NCBI GenBank assembly: GCA_037953625.1
Contig: CM075652.1
Location: 52,879,501-52,943,500, forward strand
Length of the DNA: 64,000 bases
Reading direction: 5' to 3'
Source of the DNA: Crotalaria pallida
Lineage: Eukaryota > Streptophyta > Magnoliopsida > Fabales > Fabaceae
Under the pieces are notes generated by a model that worked only from the letters and a program-made list of their open reading frames with translations, ran no database searches and was not told where the DNA came from. Position numbers and translations under genes: made by a program. Numbering within the stretch: position 1 is the stretch's first letter; the number at the start of each line of letters is the position of its first letter. Below, piece after piece: positions 34,819-45,011 of this stretch.

Positions 34819-35546
34819 GGAGATTCATATCAAATTTGTTAGGAAGAACTAGAGCCTTTTCGCCTCTCGTAAGGCTAAAGCAAGACGAAGACTTCAATTG
34901 TGGGCCAGACCAACAAGCAGCATTCGACGATTTGAAGCGGTACTTAACGACACCACCGGTTATGATGCCGCCTCAACCAGGTTTCCCATTGAAATTATAT
35001 ATATCAGCTTCTGATTACACTATAGGCAGCATGTTAGCTCAGGAAAATGAAAATGGTTTAGAAAGAGCTGTGTTTTATTTAAGTAGAGTGTTAAATGATG
35101 CTGAAACACGGCACAATGCTATAGAGAAATTGTGCTTAGCACTCTATTTTTCTTGTACAAAGCTTAAACATTATATGAAAAGTTTTCATGTTTTAGTTTT
35201 GACGAAGCCTGACGTTATTAAATACATGCTATCCAAGCCAATTATCCATGGCAGGATCAGCAAATGGACTTTAGCGTTAACAGAATTTTCACTCCAGTAT
35301 ATGCCGTTAAAAGCCGTTAAAGGCCAAGTAGTGGCTGACTTTTTGGCAGATCATCCATGTATAGACGTGGCATTATCTGTCGATTATGTCGAATTAAGGC
35401 CTTGGACGATGTATTTTGATGGATCGTCGCACAAGAAGGGGGCAGGAGTCGGTATCTTGTGTCCCCCGACGGAATCCCCACTGAACTCATGTTTAATCTC
35501 AAATACCAATGTTCGAATAATGAAGCAGAATATGAGGCCATCTTAA
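34812..35546 (+). pseudogene. E1 RNase H
   Basis: Continues RT after a frameshift. LYISASDYTIGSMLAQE has the first RNase H Asp, and AVFYLSRVLNDAETRHNAIEKLCLAL has its Glu. KWTLALTEFSLQYMPLKAVKGQVVADFLADHP ends the domain and leads into the linker. The WTMYFDGSSHKKGAGVGI segment (about 35402-35458) then begins the second RNase H before the frame is lost by a frameshift near 35460. Confidence 0.82.
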
Positions 35547-35938
35547 TCGGCCTTGAAATTTTAATTTTCCTTAAGGCCAAGAACGTGGCTATCAAGGGAG
35601 ATTCCCAGCTAGTTATTAAACAGTTGGTTAATGAGTATAAATTTTTAAGTCCAAAATTTGCCAGATATTGCAATATGGCGCAAAAGATGATGTGCCAATT
35701 TGATGATGCATCTGTCGAGCACATATACCGGTGTCACAATCAAAAGGCCAATCACTTGGCTCAGGTTGCATCTAGATACCGCGTGTCAAAGAAAGTCCTA
35801 GACGACTTGACTCAGATCAAAGAATTATTGTATCCTCCTCATGAAAGGGAAGTTATGATGAATGCAATGGCATCAAACGATGATTGGAGAAAGCCCATAG
35901 CCGACTACTTGGCAAATCCATCCCCTAATGTTGAATGA
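35459..35938 (+). pseudogene. E1 second (archaeal-type) RNase H
   Basis: Continues the YFDGSS start in a new frame: SPDGIPTELMFNLKYQCSNN then EAEYEAILIGLEI, where the second acidic residue lies, AIKGDSQLVIKQL with the third, and CHNQKANHLAQVASR near the end. A second RNase H between the first one and integrase is a hallmark of the Tat lineage. A TGA at 35936-35938 separates it from integrase, which continues in the same frame. Confidence 0.82.
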
Positions 35939-35941
35939 AGT

Positions 35942-36541
35942 TTGAAGTTGAAAGCCATCAAGTTTACCTTTTTGGGAGGAGATTTGTATCACAAGTCAGT
36001 CGACGGAAATCTAGAAGTGTGCCTCGTAAAAGAAGATGCCTTTATAGCTTTGGCAGAGGTGCATGAAGGAATATGTGGAGCACACCAAGCTGGAGATAAG
36101 ATGAAGTGGATCCTCCGGAGGCAGAGGGTTTTCTGGCCCACGTTAGTGTCGGATTGCATGAACTTTGCAAAATCATGCGAAGAATGCCAAAATCATGGCT
36201 ATATCCAGAATGTCCCAGCAGGTGAATTGCATTCAATTGTCAAGCCTTGGCCTTCCAGAGGATGGGAACTAGATGTTATTGGTGAAATCGTTCCACATTC
36301 TTCAAAAGGCCATACAAGGATCTTGGTGGGTGTTGACTACTTTACCAAGTGGGTAGAAGCTATACCTCTGGTAAAAGTCGAACAAGAGCAAGTGATCAAT
36401 TTTATCGAAGATCATATCGTCTGTCGATTCGGGATCCTTGAAACGATAACTACTGATCAAACTTCTATTTTCTTGGGAAGCAAATTGAAGGGATATCTAG
36501 CATCGAGAAGGATCAAATTATTGACTTCGACACCCTATTAT
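35942..36541 (+). pseudogene. E1 integrase, first part
   Basis: A His-Cys zinc-binding domain with VHEGICGAHQAGDKM and FAKSCEECQNHG (about 36055-36205), then the catalytic core with GWELDVIGEIV (first Asp, about 36265-36297) and ITTDQTSIF (second Asp, about 36445-36470). The reading frame runs directly into the ATTAT target site at 36537-36541, where E2 is inserted. The third catalytic residue lies beyond E2 at 53342 onward. Integrase inserts element DNA into chromosomes; this copy is inactivated. Confidence 0.85.
36537..36541. repeat. Target-site duplication of E2, left copy
   Basis: ATTAT directly before the TGTAACATCC start of E2. The matching ATTAT is at 53337-53341, directly after the terminal TTACA. 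Confidence 0.95.
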
Positions 36542-38962
36542 TGTAACATCCCAAGATTTAATATCTATTATAATAATAATTTAAATATAAATTTGATTAA
36601 GGATGGTAGGAAGTCACAAAAATAGATATAGTATCATGGGGAAATAGAAAGCGTGGACCGACCAGATAAGGAAATGCTGGATCTCGGACCGATCCCAGTC
36701 GAGCCAGGTGAGGACAGAATGCGAAATCTAGTGGATGCGTCAACTCGGATAAGCCGACCGCAACAAATCTCGCGGTGTTGACCGAGAGGAGACTCGAACT
36801 ACTACTACCTCTCTGTGTCAAGCCGAAGTCTCCCCTCTGCTACTTCTTCGGGGCAGCTCGAACTGAGTTGCCAGATCCTTGATTTTCGAGCCCTCCGTAC
36901 AGACATCGTGTCAATCACTTTATGTCCTTTTCAAGTCACTATTGGTGACTTCCCCTAGAAGCCAATGAGTCTCATCCACATATTCCAAGCTTCTCAAAGA
37001 AGCCTCCATTATGGACCACACAATTAATTCCCACATGGGAATAAAAGAAAATCCCTGACCCAATACAACAACACTTCTTACTCTCTTTCTTTTTTCGTTC
37101 CCCCCATTTTCTCTGAAGCTCCGGCACCAACAGTTCAACACACACACTCTTTCACTCACGCAAATCTCTCTCTCTTCTTCTCCATTAATACTCACAAACT
37201 AGGAGATACTTTCCTTCATCTCCTTTGCCTTGTTGGACGTTCCTTGGGTCTTCGCTGTGTTTGAGAGTGCAACAAGGAGAGAAGCGATTCAAGGGTTTCA
37301 AGCTCAAGAAGTCGAACAGCAAGGAAGCCACACTCAAGCTCTCAAACTCTTATCTCTCGCGGGTTGAGGTAAGGAGTGAGTGTTACCTTTGCTTAGGTTT
37401 GGGTTGCTAGCGTGTTCATAACGGGTGCTGAGAGTGGGTGCTAGATTAGGGAAGAGACATGGGATAAATATAGGGAGAAAGATGAATAATAAGGAAAATT
37501 AATAAGTGAACTAGGGTCATGTATGGTGAAAATAGGTGGAAATATTTGTATGTTTGCTAAGTATATTAAACATATTTTGTTGCTATATGAGTTGTGATAA
37601 TTATTGCTTATGTTATATCTTTTAAGCTGTCTGTGGTCCGAGCGTGAGAGGCCGAGAAGGGTTATGGGGAATGATGTTAATTACTAGAGGAAGAAAATAT
37701 TAGTAAAGAACTAAATATTGAAAGGACGAGCGAACAGGGCAAAAGAGAGGGTCGAGTCGAGAGGAATTAAATAATGCAAGTTTAAAGGATAAAAGAGTAA
37801 CTAAAGAGAAATGGTTGTGTGATCGGGTCATAGAAGACGCGTATTGGGTGCGTGCATTGATCGCGTCAGACGCATACTGGGTATGCGCAGCTGTAAGACG
37901 GGTACTGGGTACTCGCAGTCATGATTCACACAAGGTTCCGAGCAACAAAATCGGTGGGATGTGCTCCTAATCATAGAAGACGCGTACTGGGTGCGTGCAT
38001 TGATGGCGTAAGACGCCGAGAGGTGCAGCTGTAAGACGGGTACTGGGTGCTCGCAGTTATGGACACTCCTTAACTCCATAGAAGAAATCGGCGGTAGTGC
38101 TCCTGGTCATAGAAGATGCGTACTGGGTGCGTGCATTGATCGCGTCTGACGCATACTGGGTATGTGCAGCTGTAAGACGGGTACTGGGTACTCGCAGTTA
38201 TGGACACTCCAGAATCCGACCCTAAATGGTGTAAGACATGCACTGGGTGTATGCGGCCGAGAAGAGTAAAAGATAGTAAGATATGTAAAAGATGAATGAA
38301 TGGGAAAAGAGACCGAGAGGAAATCTAATACCGAGAAAGGAAAGAGAAAACGAGTGATCAAGTATAGGAATTGAGGAAAGAATACAAGGGTAAACAATCG
38401 GAAATGTGGGAGTAAAAATGGTCGGTAAAATATACGGTGGAAAATAACATGGACCGAGTAGAATGAAGCTGTTTATATGTGATATGCCATCTGATTTAAT
38501 ATTTGTTAATATGCTAATTGATTATTTGTGCTTGGCTTGGTAGTTCGGTATGTCATATTAGAAATTGCTTACTTAAGTTCTGTGTAATGCTCACCTCCGA
38601 TCCTTACCATTTTTCAGGTACCGAGCCCGAGCAGACGCAGTCCCTGGCCGAGCAGGTTTACTCTCCCTCACAGGGAGAGTAGGTTTATAGAGTCGGATAA
38701 CTAAATTAGGCCTCGGCCATTTGGCCGAGCTAAAACACTGCTTTCGTAACTCACGTTTTGTGTAATTTTAAGATGTAACCGTGTTGTTTTGCTTTTCTAT
38801 GTTTTGGATGAACTAGTCTTCCGCTGAAAAACTCTGTTGTTCGCATTAAATGGAGTGAATTATTGTCTTGACCATTATCATTGTTTCTTATATACCACTT
38901 TTAAAAATAAAATTTTAGGCTCAAATTTTAGGATTAAGGGTAAAATTAAATAGGGTGTTACA
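36542..38962 (+). repeat. E2 5' LTR
   Basis: Begins TGTAACATCCCAAG and ends GGGTGTTACA. Contains a CT-rich leader (37075-37185), donor-like GAGGTAAGG (GT at 37369-37370), a hairpin array (37838-38253), the words TTCTGTGTAATGCTCACC (about 38577-38594) and an acceptor-like TTTTTCAGGT (AG at 38616-38617). The 3' LTR at 51004-53336 has the same layout. Confidence 0.95.
37838..38253 (+). repeat. CTGGG-loop hairpin array in E2 5' LTR
   Basis: Nine short stems, each of six pairs around a five-base loop CTGGG (TTGGG in the first). Examples are CGCATA/TATGCG at 37871-37887, CGCGTA/TGCGTG at 37838-37854, CGGGTA/TACTCG near 37909-37925, and CATGCA/TGTATG at 38237-38253. Several use G-T pairs that would be G-U in plus-strand RNA. 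Each stem is closed by an A before and usually a C after, so the length is fixed at six pairs. Stems are preceded by AAGA or CAGA and are usually spaced by 20-40 bases. Confidence 0.9.
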
Positions 38963-38966
38963 TTTT

Positions 38967-38984
38967 TGGTATCAGAGCAGTTTC
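38967..38984 (+). promoter_or_regulatory. E2 primer-binding site
   Basis: TGGTATCAGAGC, complementary to the 3' end of initiator methionine tRNA, four bases after the 5' LTR. This is the usual primer of chromoviruses. Confidence 0.9.
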
Positions 38985-39087
38985 TCCTCGACCTATTGGA
39001 GTTGCAAGTGACTCCACCGGTTACTCACCAAGAGAGTAACAGATAAGTAGAGTCAAGTGTCTAGGCTAGTCAATAGAGCTTATAGAC

Positions 39088-39108
39088 ATATATATATATA
39101 TATATATA
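39088..39108. repeat. (TA)n tract in E2 leader
   Basis: Short alternating TA run in the untranslated leader between the PBS and gag of E2. Confidence 0.85.
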
Positions 39109-39167
39109 TACATATTATTACTTAACTATTCGATCGTTAATTGGCTTTCTCTCCATGACCAAGCAGT

Positions 39168-40277
39168 ATGGCTGGGAGAAGAGCTGATAATGACCGAATT
39201 GCTGCCGTCTTGGAAACTCTGGTTCAACTACAGCAGAACCAAGCGCAAACTCAGCAGAACCAGGTTGAGAATCTTGCTCAAAACATAGTCACGGCCGCAA
39301 CAGCTGCAGCTGCAGCCCTTAAGCCTCCACCTTCGGCTCCGGTCGAGATCGACTGGATGAGCCGATTTAGGAAGAATGAACCGCCTCAGTCCGAAGGGGG
39401 TTACAATCCAGACGGATCTCAGAGATGGCTCCAAGAAATCGAGAAGATTTTCCAATCCCTTCAACCGCCCTACGAGTACAGAGTGAGACTAGCCGAATTC
39501 GTGCTGGCTAGTGAAGCCGAGTACTGGTGGGAGCAGCAGCATCGAGGTCTGGAAGTGGCTAATCAAGCCATTACTTGGGATTTGTTCAGAACTCTATTCC
39601 TCGGCAAGTATTTTCCTGAAGATGTTAGGAGGGAGAAGGAGCTCGCCTTTCTCAAGCTGGAACAAAGGAACCTAAGTGTTGAGGAATATGCCGCTCAGTT
39701 CGAGGATTTGATCCACTACTTAGGAAGCTATCGAGATGCTGATGAACGCACAAAATGCATCAAATTTGAGTCTGGTCTCCGTGATGATATTCGTCTTGCA
39801 TTTGAGTATCAGAACGTGGCCGATCTATCGCAGTTGGTGAATATGGCTAGTACATATGAGAAAGGGCTCAAAAGGAAGGCCGACGGAAAACGAAACAGGT
39901 CGACACAGAAAGTAGTGGGTCCAATTAGGGGGAAAGGAGTTGTTCAGAGGTCTGCCCCCTGTGTGAATCTGAGCACCAAGGCACTAGCAATATCAAGGAG
40001 TGGTGGTCAGATGGTGGTTGTCCCTGGCCCCTATTCGATATGTCAACACTATGGAAAGCAACACAAGGGAGAATGCTGGAGGCTGGATCCGAGCAGAGTA
40101 AGAGGATCCTGTTTTAGCTGTGGCAAGCCTGGTCATTTTGCAGCTCGGTGTACCGAGAATATTGTGAAGGAAGAAGTGAATGTGGCAAGGGTTCATCCGA
40201 CTGGTGCCAACCGACCGATTCAGAAAGGTAACATTTACACTATGGATGGCGAAGAAGTGACTGAGCCAACGAGTTGA
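39168..40277 (+). CDS. E2 gag
   Basis: Intact 369-codon ORF beginning MAGRRADNDR. A Gln-rich N-terminal helix region and an Ala-rich run come first. The retrotransposon gag capsid domain follows, with AEYWWEQQHRG, FLGKYFPEDVRREKE-FL-L and LSVEEYAAQFEDL (residues about 120-200). A zinc knuckle CFSCGKPGHFAARC lies at 315-328. Gag packages element RNA into particles. The start fits the related E5 gag, whose ATG lies in the same leader context. The gag frame ends at TGA 40275-40277, but protease-like sequence starts in another frame across this point (about 40262-40280), so gag and pol were probably one frame before a small deletion. Confidence 0.88.
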   Translation: MAGRRADNDRIAAVLETLVQLQQNQAQTQQNQVENLAQNIVTAATAAAAALKPPPSAPVEIDWMSRFRKNEPPQSEGGYNPDGSQRWLQEIEKIFQSLQPPYEYRVRLAEFVLASEAEYWWEQQHRGLEVANQAITWDLFRTLFLGKYFPEDVRREKELAFLKLEQRNLSVEEYAAQFEDLIHYLGSYRDADERTKCIKFESGLRDDIRLAFEYQNVADLSQLVNMASTYEKGLKRKADGKRNRSTQKVVGPIRGKGVVQRSAPCVNLSTKALAISRSGGQMVVVPGPYSICQHYGKQHKGECWRLDPSRVRGSCFSCGKPGHFAARCTENIVKEEVNVARVHPTGANRPIQKGNIYTMDGEEVTEPTS

Positions 40278-41032
40278 TCCGAGGTACTTGTCGAGTAAAT
40301 AGCATTCCTTGTGCCGTGTTATTTGATTGTGGAGCAACACATTCTTTCATTTCTCTCGACTGCATGAACAAACTAAAATTATCCCCAGTAGAAATGCCCT
40401 ATAAGTTGTTTATTTCTACCCCTACCAATTCTTCTGTAATCACCTCCCAAATGTGCTTGGAGTATCCTATCCAAGTATTAGGTCGAGAGTTCAAGGTCAA
40501 CCTAATTTGTTTGCCTCTGATTAGATTAGATATTATCCTCGGCATGGACTGGATATTTCAACACCATGTTCTGCTCGACTGCCGTAAAAAGACGGTGATC
40601 TTCAGTGATTAGTCGGTTGCAGTTTTAGATGCGATAGAGGAACCGACTATAGACCAAATTCCTGTAGTCAGAGAATTCCCAGAGGTCTTCTCGGACGCTA
40701 TGCCTGGCTTACTGCCGGGAACTGGCCCGATTTCGATTGCACTGTACCGAATGGTACCTCCCGAGTTGGAAGAGCTCAAGAAGCAATTGGAAGAACTTTT
40801 GGCCAAAAAGCTGATTAGGCCGAGCGTGTCACCTTGGGGAGCTCCAATTCTGTTTGTTAAAAATAAAGATGGTAGCCTCAGGATGTGCACCGATTATAGG
40901 AAGCTCAACACAGTAATGGTGAAGAATAAATATCCCCTCCCTCGGATTGACGACTTGCTAGATCAGCTTAAGGGAGCGTCGGTGTTCTCGAAGATAGACT
41001 TACGATCAGGATACCACCATATCCGCATCTGA
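40262..41032 (+). pseudogene. E2 pol, protease and N-terminal RT
   Basis: Protease with AVLFDCGATHSFIS, the DCGA triplet being its active site (about 40315-40355), and DIILGMDW near its end. A TAG at 40610-40612 interrupts. The RT begins after VVREFPEVF, with SPWGAPILFVKNKDGSLRMC then DYRKLN (about 40835-40910), and FSKIDLRSGYHHIRI carrying the first catalytic Asp. A TGA at 41030-41032 interrupts the frame again. Both stops keep the frame on either side, so point mutations are likely. Confidence 0.85.
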
Positions 41033-41950
41033 GAGGAAGATATTCCGAAGACAGCTTTCAGGACAAGATATGGACACTTTGAGTATGTGGTCATGCCTTT
41101 TGGACTTACCAACGCACCTGCTATCTTTATGGACTACATGAATAGGATCTTCCGACCCTACTTGGATTCGTTTGTGATAGTCTTCATTGACGACATCCTC
41201 ATCTACTCCAAAAGTCCGAGCGAACACGAGGAACATTTGAGAGCGGTATTGCAAATCTTGAAGGACAAAGAACTCTACGCCAAGCTTTTGAAATGCAGTT
41301 TCTGGCTCAAAGAGGTTCATTTCCTAGGACATGTGATATCCGAGCAAGGCGTCGCGGTCGATCCCTCTAAGGTGGAAGCTGTGCTTAAGTGGGAGAGACC
41401 CAATTCGGTAACCGAGATCAGGAGTTTTCTCGGTCTTGCAGGGTATTATAGAAGATTCATTGAAGGGTTTTCTAAGTTGGCCCTTCCGTTGACATCGCTG
41501 ACCAGAAAGGAGGCGCCTTACCAGTGGATCGAAGAGTGCGAACAGATCTTTCAAGAGCTGAAGAGGAGACTGACAAGCTCACCAGTGTTGATTTTGCCAG
41601 ATCCGACCAAAGCGTTCGACGTATTCTGTGACGCCTCGAAGCAGGGTCTCGGCTGTGTATTGATGCAACAAGGAAAAGTGGTAGCCTATGCCTCTAGACA
41701 GCTTCGGCAACACGAACATAATTACCCCACTCACGATCTTGAATTAGCTGCCGTGGTGTTTGCTCTTAAAATTTGGAGGCATTACCTGTATGGCACGAAA
41801 TTTGAAGTGTTCAACGACCATAAGAGTCTTGGCTATCTATTAGACCAAAAGGAATTAAATATGAGGCAGTGCAGATGGGTGGAATTCTTGAAAGATTAAG
41901 ACTTCAACCTGCATTATCATCCAGAAAGGGCAACGTGGTGGCCGACGCGT
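41033..41950 (+). pseudogene. E2 pol, C-terminal RT and RNase H
   Basis: Continues in frame after the TGA. VMPFGLTNAPA-F then FIDDILIYSK with the catalytic Asp pair (about 41183-41212), FLGHVIS and the RT thumb follow. RNase H has FDVFCDASKQGLGCVLMQQ with its first Asp and ELAAVVFALKIWRHYLYG with its Glu. A TAA at 41897-41899 interrupts. After it, NVVADALSRK-like sequence marks the end of RNase H in another frame, so a one-base change also occurred near 41930. Confidence 0.85.
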
Positions 41951-41978
41951 TGAGCAGAAAGAGCCTTCATCTAATTAT

Positions 41979-42458
41979 ATGATGGTCCGAGAGATGCAAT
42001 TGATGCAGGAGTTTAGTGACCTCAATCTCGGAGTACAGAAGAGGGAAAACAGTGTCGTACTCGAAATGTTGCAAGTGACAAATGACTTTGTGGGCTTCAT
42101 CAAGGAAAGACAGGCCGCCGACTTAGAGCTCCAGAAATTGCTGGAAAGAGCAGGAGACAAGGATGAACTCGACTTCATTAAAGGACCCGACGGTCTCATA
42201 CGATTTCGGGACCGAGTTTGCATCCCCATGGACTTTGAAGTTCGAACAGATATAATGGAAGAGGCCCATAAAACGAAGATGAGTCTCCATCCGGGAGCCA
42301 CAAAAATGTACCAAGATTTGAAGAGGTTGTTTTGGTGGTCGAAGTTGAAGACGGACGTGGCAGATTATGTGTCTCGGTGTTTGGTTTGTCAAAAGGCCAA
42401 GATCGAGCATCAGAAACCTGGAGGATTGCTCAGATCTTTGGAGATTCCACAATGGAAG
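41979..42458 (+). pseudogene. E2 integrase, first part
   Basis: Contains the integrase His-Cys zinc finger: a first His in MEEAHKTKMSLHPGATKMYQ and two Cys in SRCLVCQKAKIEHQ (about 42255-42410), followed by GGLLRSLEIPQWK. The frame then meets the GGAAG target site (42454-42458) and E3. Integration core and C-terminus continue at 49905. Confidence 0.87.
42454..42458. repeat. Target-site duplication of E3, left copy
   Basis: GGAAG directly before the TGATTTGGGTC start of E3; the right copy is at 49905-49909. Confidence 0.93.
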
Positions 42459-43758
42459 TGATTTGGGTCTGATATATGTATTATTTGGACTTCATTTTAC
42501 CCTCTTTTACTTTGATTTGGCTTGTTTTTATAGCAAACTTAGGATCTTTTTATTAGTTTTTAGGAATTTTAGTAGTTGTAGTTTCCCTTGAACTTTTTGA
42601 TCTGTTTGTTCCTTGTTTCAGGTACTTTTGGAGATCAAATGCAAAAAAATAATTATGGAACTGGAAAGGGCACGTAAAGACCTTGAAGTAGGAAAAAGAA
42701 CGGAGGAAAACGGAGATGGAAACTACCCCGCGTGCCTGAGGCGCGGGGACGGGTGCGCATGGGGCGCGCTTACTGAAGAAAAGCAGCACACAGCAGACCT
42801 GCGCGCCTGGGGGGCGAGGACGCGTGCGCCTGGGGCGCGCGTCACCAGATCAGGCCCATTTAGGCCAAAACTTCAGAAATTGATGGGGATTCTAGTTAGG
42901 GTTATTTTGTAAATATAAATTAGTGATTTAGATTTAGGTTAGGCAGCCAACTAGAAGAGAAAACAGAGATTAGAAGAGGGAGATTACATCACTTTGGAGA
43001 GCACAAGTGGAGGATTGAAGAATTTGGGGTAATTTGTCTATGAATTTCCCTATTATGTCTTTTGTTCTTCTTATTTCTATATGTAACTAAAACCCTCGTG
43101 TTAGGAACACGATGAATTTGTATGGGGTAGCTTATTTCAATTTATAGTTTAGTGTTTTCCGATTTTTAATTCATGCGTTAATTGTGTTTCTATTGAATAC
43201 GTAAAACTGATCACTTTATGTTTTGGATCTTCTTAATTCTTAATGAAAGTTAGGGATTTTGAATAGGCCTTGCAATTAACGGTATAATCACTCAAAAATA
43301 GAGATATAATTGGATGATTATATGAATTAGTAATTCCCTTGTGCTAAATAACTTATTTTCCAATGCTGTAATTTGTTGAGAGATCAAGGATTACAAATTT
43401 AGAAAGTAAAGAGTAATTATAGAGAGATCTAATAGTTGCTATTAGAGAGGAATTCTCCATGAATTAAAGGAAAATCTAAACCATAATTGAATAAGTGAAA
43501 CCTACAATGCAACCAACGTTCCTAACCACTTTCTCTTATAGTTCTCAAGTTTTTATTTAATTTCAGCAATTAATTAGTTTAGTTAATTATTAGTCTCAAA
43601 TCTGAATTTTAATTTAAAACAACTTTTTAGTTATAGGATTTATTTCTAGTTACACTAAGGTGAAAGTATACTAAAAACACAACTCCCTGTGGGACGATAT
43701 TCGGTCTTCCATTAACTATATTACTCGTTGACCCAGTACACTTGCTAGCATCTCAACA
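42459..43758 (+). repeat. E3 5' LTR
   Basis: TGATTTGGGTCT to CATCTCAACA. Contains a GC-rich block (42727-42845) of GCGCGCCTG-AGGCGCG-type words arranged in pairs about 23 bases apart. The rest is AT-rich. A 12-base tandem copy (CTACAATGCAAC) in the 3' LTR is absent here. Confidence 0.94.
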
Positions 43759-43764
43759 AGTTTT

Positions 43765-43782
43765 TGGCGCCGTTGCCGGGGA
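43765..43782 (+). promoter_or_regulatory. E3 primer-binding site
   Basis: TGGCGCCGTTGCCGGGGA, six bases after the LTR, complementary to the 3' end of tRNA-Asp as in Athila-type elements. Confidence 0.85.
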
Positions 43783-44012
43783 GTAGTTTTCTTTAGTTAT
43801 ATTTGGTACTTAGTGTAGTTATTAGTAAATTCTATTTTTCTTTTTATTTTTCTGTTTTTAATTAGTTTAATTTAACAGGTGCTGCTTAACCGTTTTTATG
43901 CTTTTGCGATCTGTAGGTAATCGAGGCCTTGTGCAACTTGATCCTAAATTGGAGCTTAGTGTGAAACGGTTGAAAAAGCAAGCAAAGCAAGCAAGACAGA
44001 TGGCTGAATCAC

Positions 44013-45011
44013 ATGGTTCTGGTGGTTCCCAGTGACACTATAGCTAATCCTAAGGAGAGGTGCATGAAGGTGACACTCCGAAGTGACACAACATATGATG
44101 AACCAACTGCCAAAGGGAGTGCCACCAATGAAGATTCAAGCAAAGAGAAGGAGCCTAAGGGTGATGCAACATCAAAGAAGAAGGAAGGTGAGTTAGGAGC
44201 TTCGAGTACACAGGGTCCACCTGTGGATCACATACCAGTTCAGCCTAGGCCAGTTCCTTTGCCTTTGAGGGTGCCTTTTCCTCAAAGGTTGAAGAAAGAT
44301 GAAGATAAGAGGCATTTTAAAAAATTTCTGGATATGATCAGAAAGATCCAGATTAACATCCCGTTTGTGGAGGCTCTTGAACAAATGCCTCTGTATGTGA
44401 GGTTTATGAAGGATCTTCTGACCAAGAAGAAGGGGATGCTCACTGGAGAGACATTCCCAATTGCTGAGAAGTGTAGCAGAATCATAAAATCCAATCTGCC
44501 GCCGAAGTTGAAGGATCCAGGAAGCTTTAATCTACCTATAAGCATCGGCAAGAATTATACAGGTAAGGCCCTCTGTGACCTTGGTGCCAGTGTTAATATC
44601 ATGCCTTTGTCACTTTTCAATAAGTTAGGGATAGGAGAAATTAAGCTGACCCCGATTCTATTGCAACTTGCTGATAACATCGCCCTCCACCCTTATGGAG
44701 TGGTGGAAGATATCTTGGTGAAAGTGAAAGATTTTATATTACCCCTTGATTTTATGGTGCTTGACATAGAAGAGGATGATAACATTCCTTTAATTTTTGG
44801 AAGGCCTTTCTTGGCCACAGCAGGGGTAATCATAGATGTTCCTAGAGGAGAAGTTATTCTCCGTGTCAATGGTGAGCAAGCAGTGATAAATATTTTTGAA
44901 AAACCACCATGCACGGCGGATTGCTTCCCCCAAATCAATTGTGTTTCAAGCTCTAATGGACAAATTAATGATTTAGAGCTTGTGAACCCTTTTGAAACCA
45001 ATTGCCCTTAA
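44013..45011 (+). CDS. E3 protease-containing ORF
   Basis: Open 332-codon frame. The start of the ORF is in a short gag-pol linker (NPKERCMKVTLRSDTTYDEP) rather than in true gag; the likely original start, in another frame at 44000, ends early. Residues 95-180 resemble the Athila linker (FKKFLDMIRKIQINIPFVEA then LEQMPLYVRFMKDLL). The aspartic protease has ALCDLGASVNIMPLSLF with the active-site Asp at residue 189, and IPLIFGRPFLATA near 260. It stops at 45009-45011, where RT should follow but does not. The protease motif is intact. Confidence 0.8.
   Translation: MVLVVPSDTIANPKERCMKVTLRSDTTYDEPTAKGSATNEDSSKEKEPKGDATSKKKEGELGASSTQGPPVDHIPVQPRPVPLPLRVPFPQRLKKDEDKRHFKKFLDMIRKIQINIPFVEALEQMPLYVRFMKDLLTKKKGMLTGETFPIAEKCSRIIKSNLPPKLKDPGSFNLPISIGKNYTGKALCDLGASVNIMPLSLFNKLGIGEIKLTPILLQLADNIALHPYGVVEDILVKVKDFILPLDFMVLDIEEDDNIPLIFGRPFLATAGVIIDVPRGEVILRVNGEQAVINIFEKPPCTADCFPQINCVSSSNGQINDLELVNPFETNCP

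Noticed and set aside
37225..37410. 61-codon ORF conserved in both E2 LTRs (also 51684-51869)
   Set aside because: The two LTRs are identical by origin, so conservation is not independent; the ORF runs over the donor-like site and has no domain.
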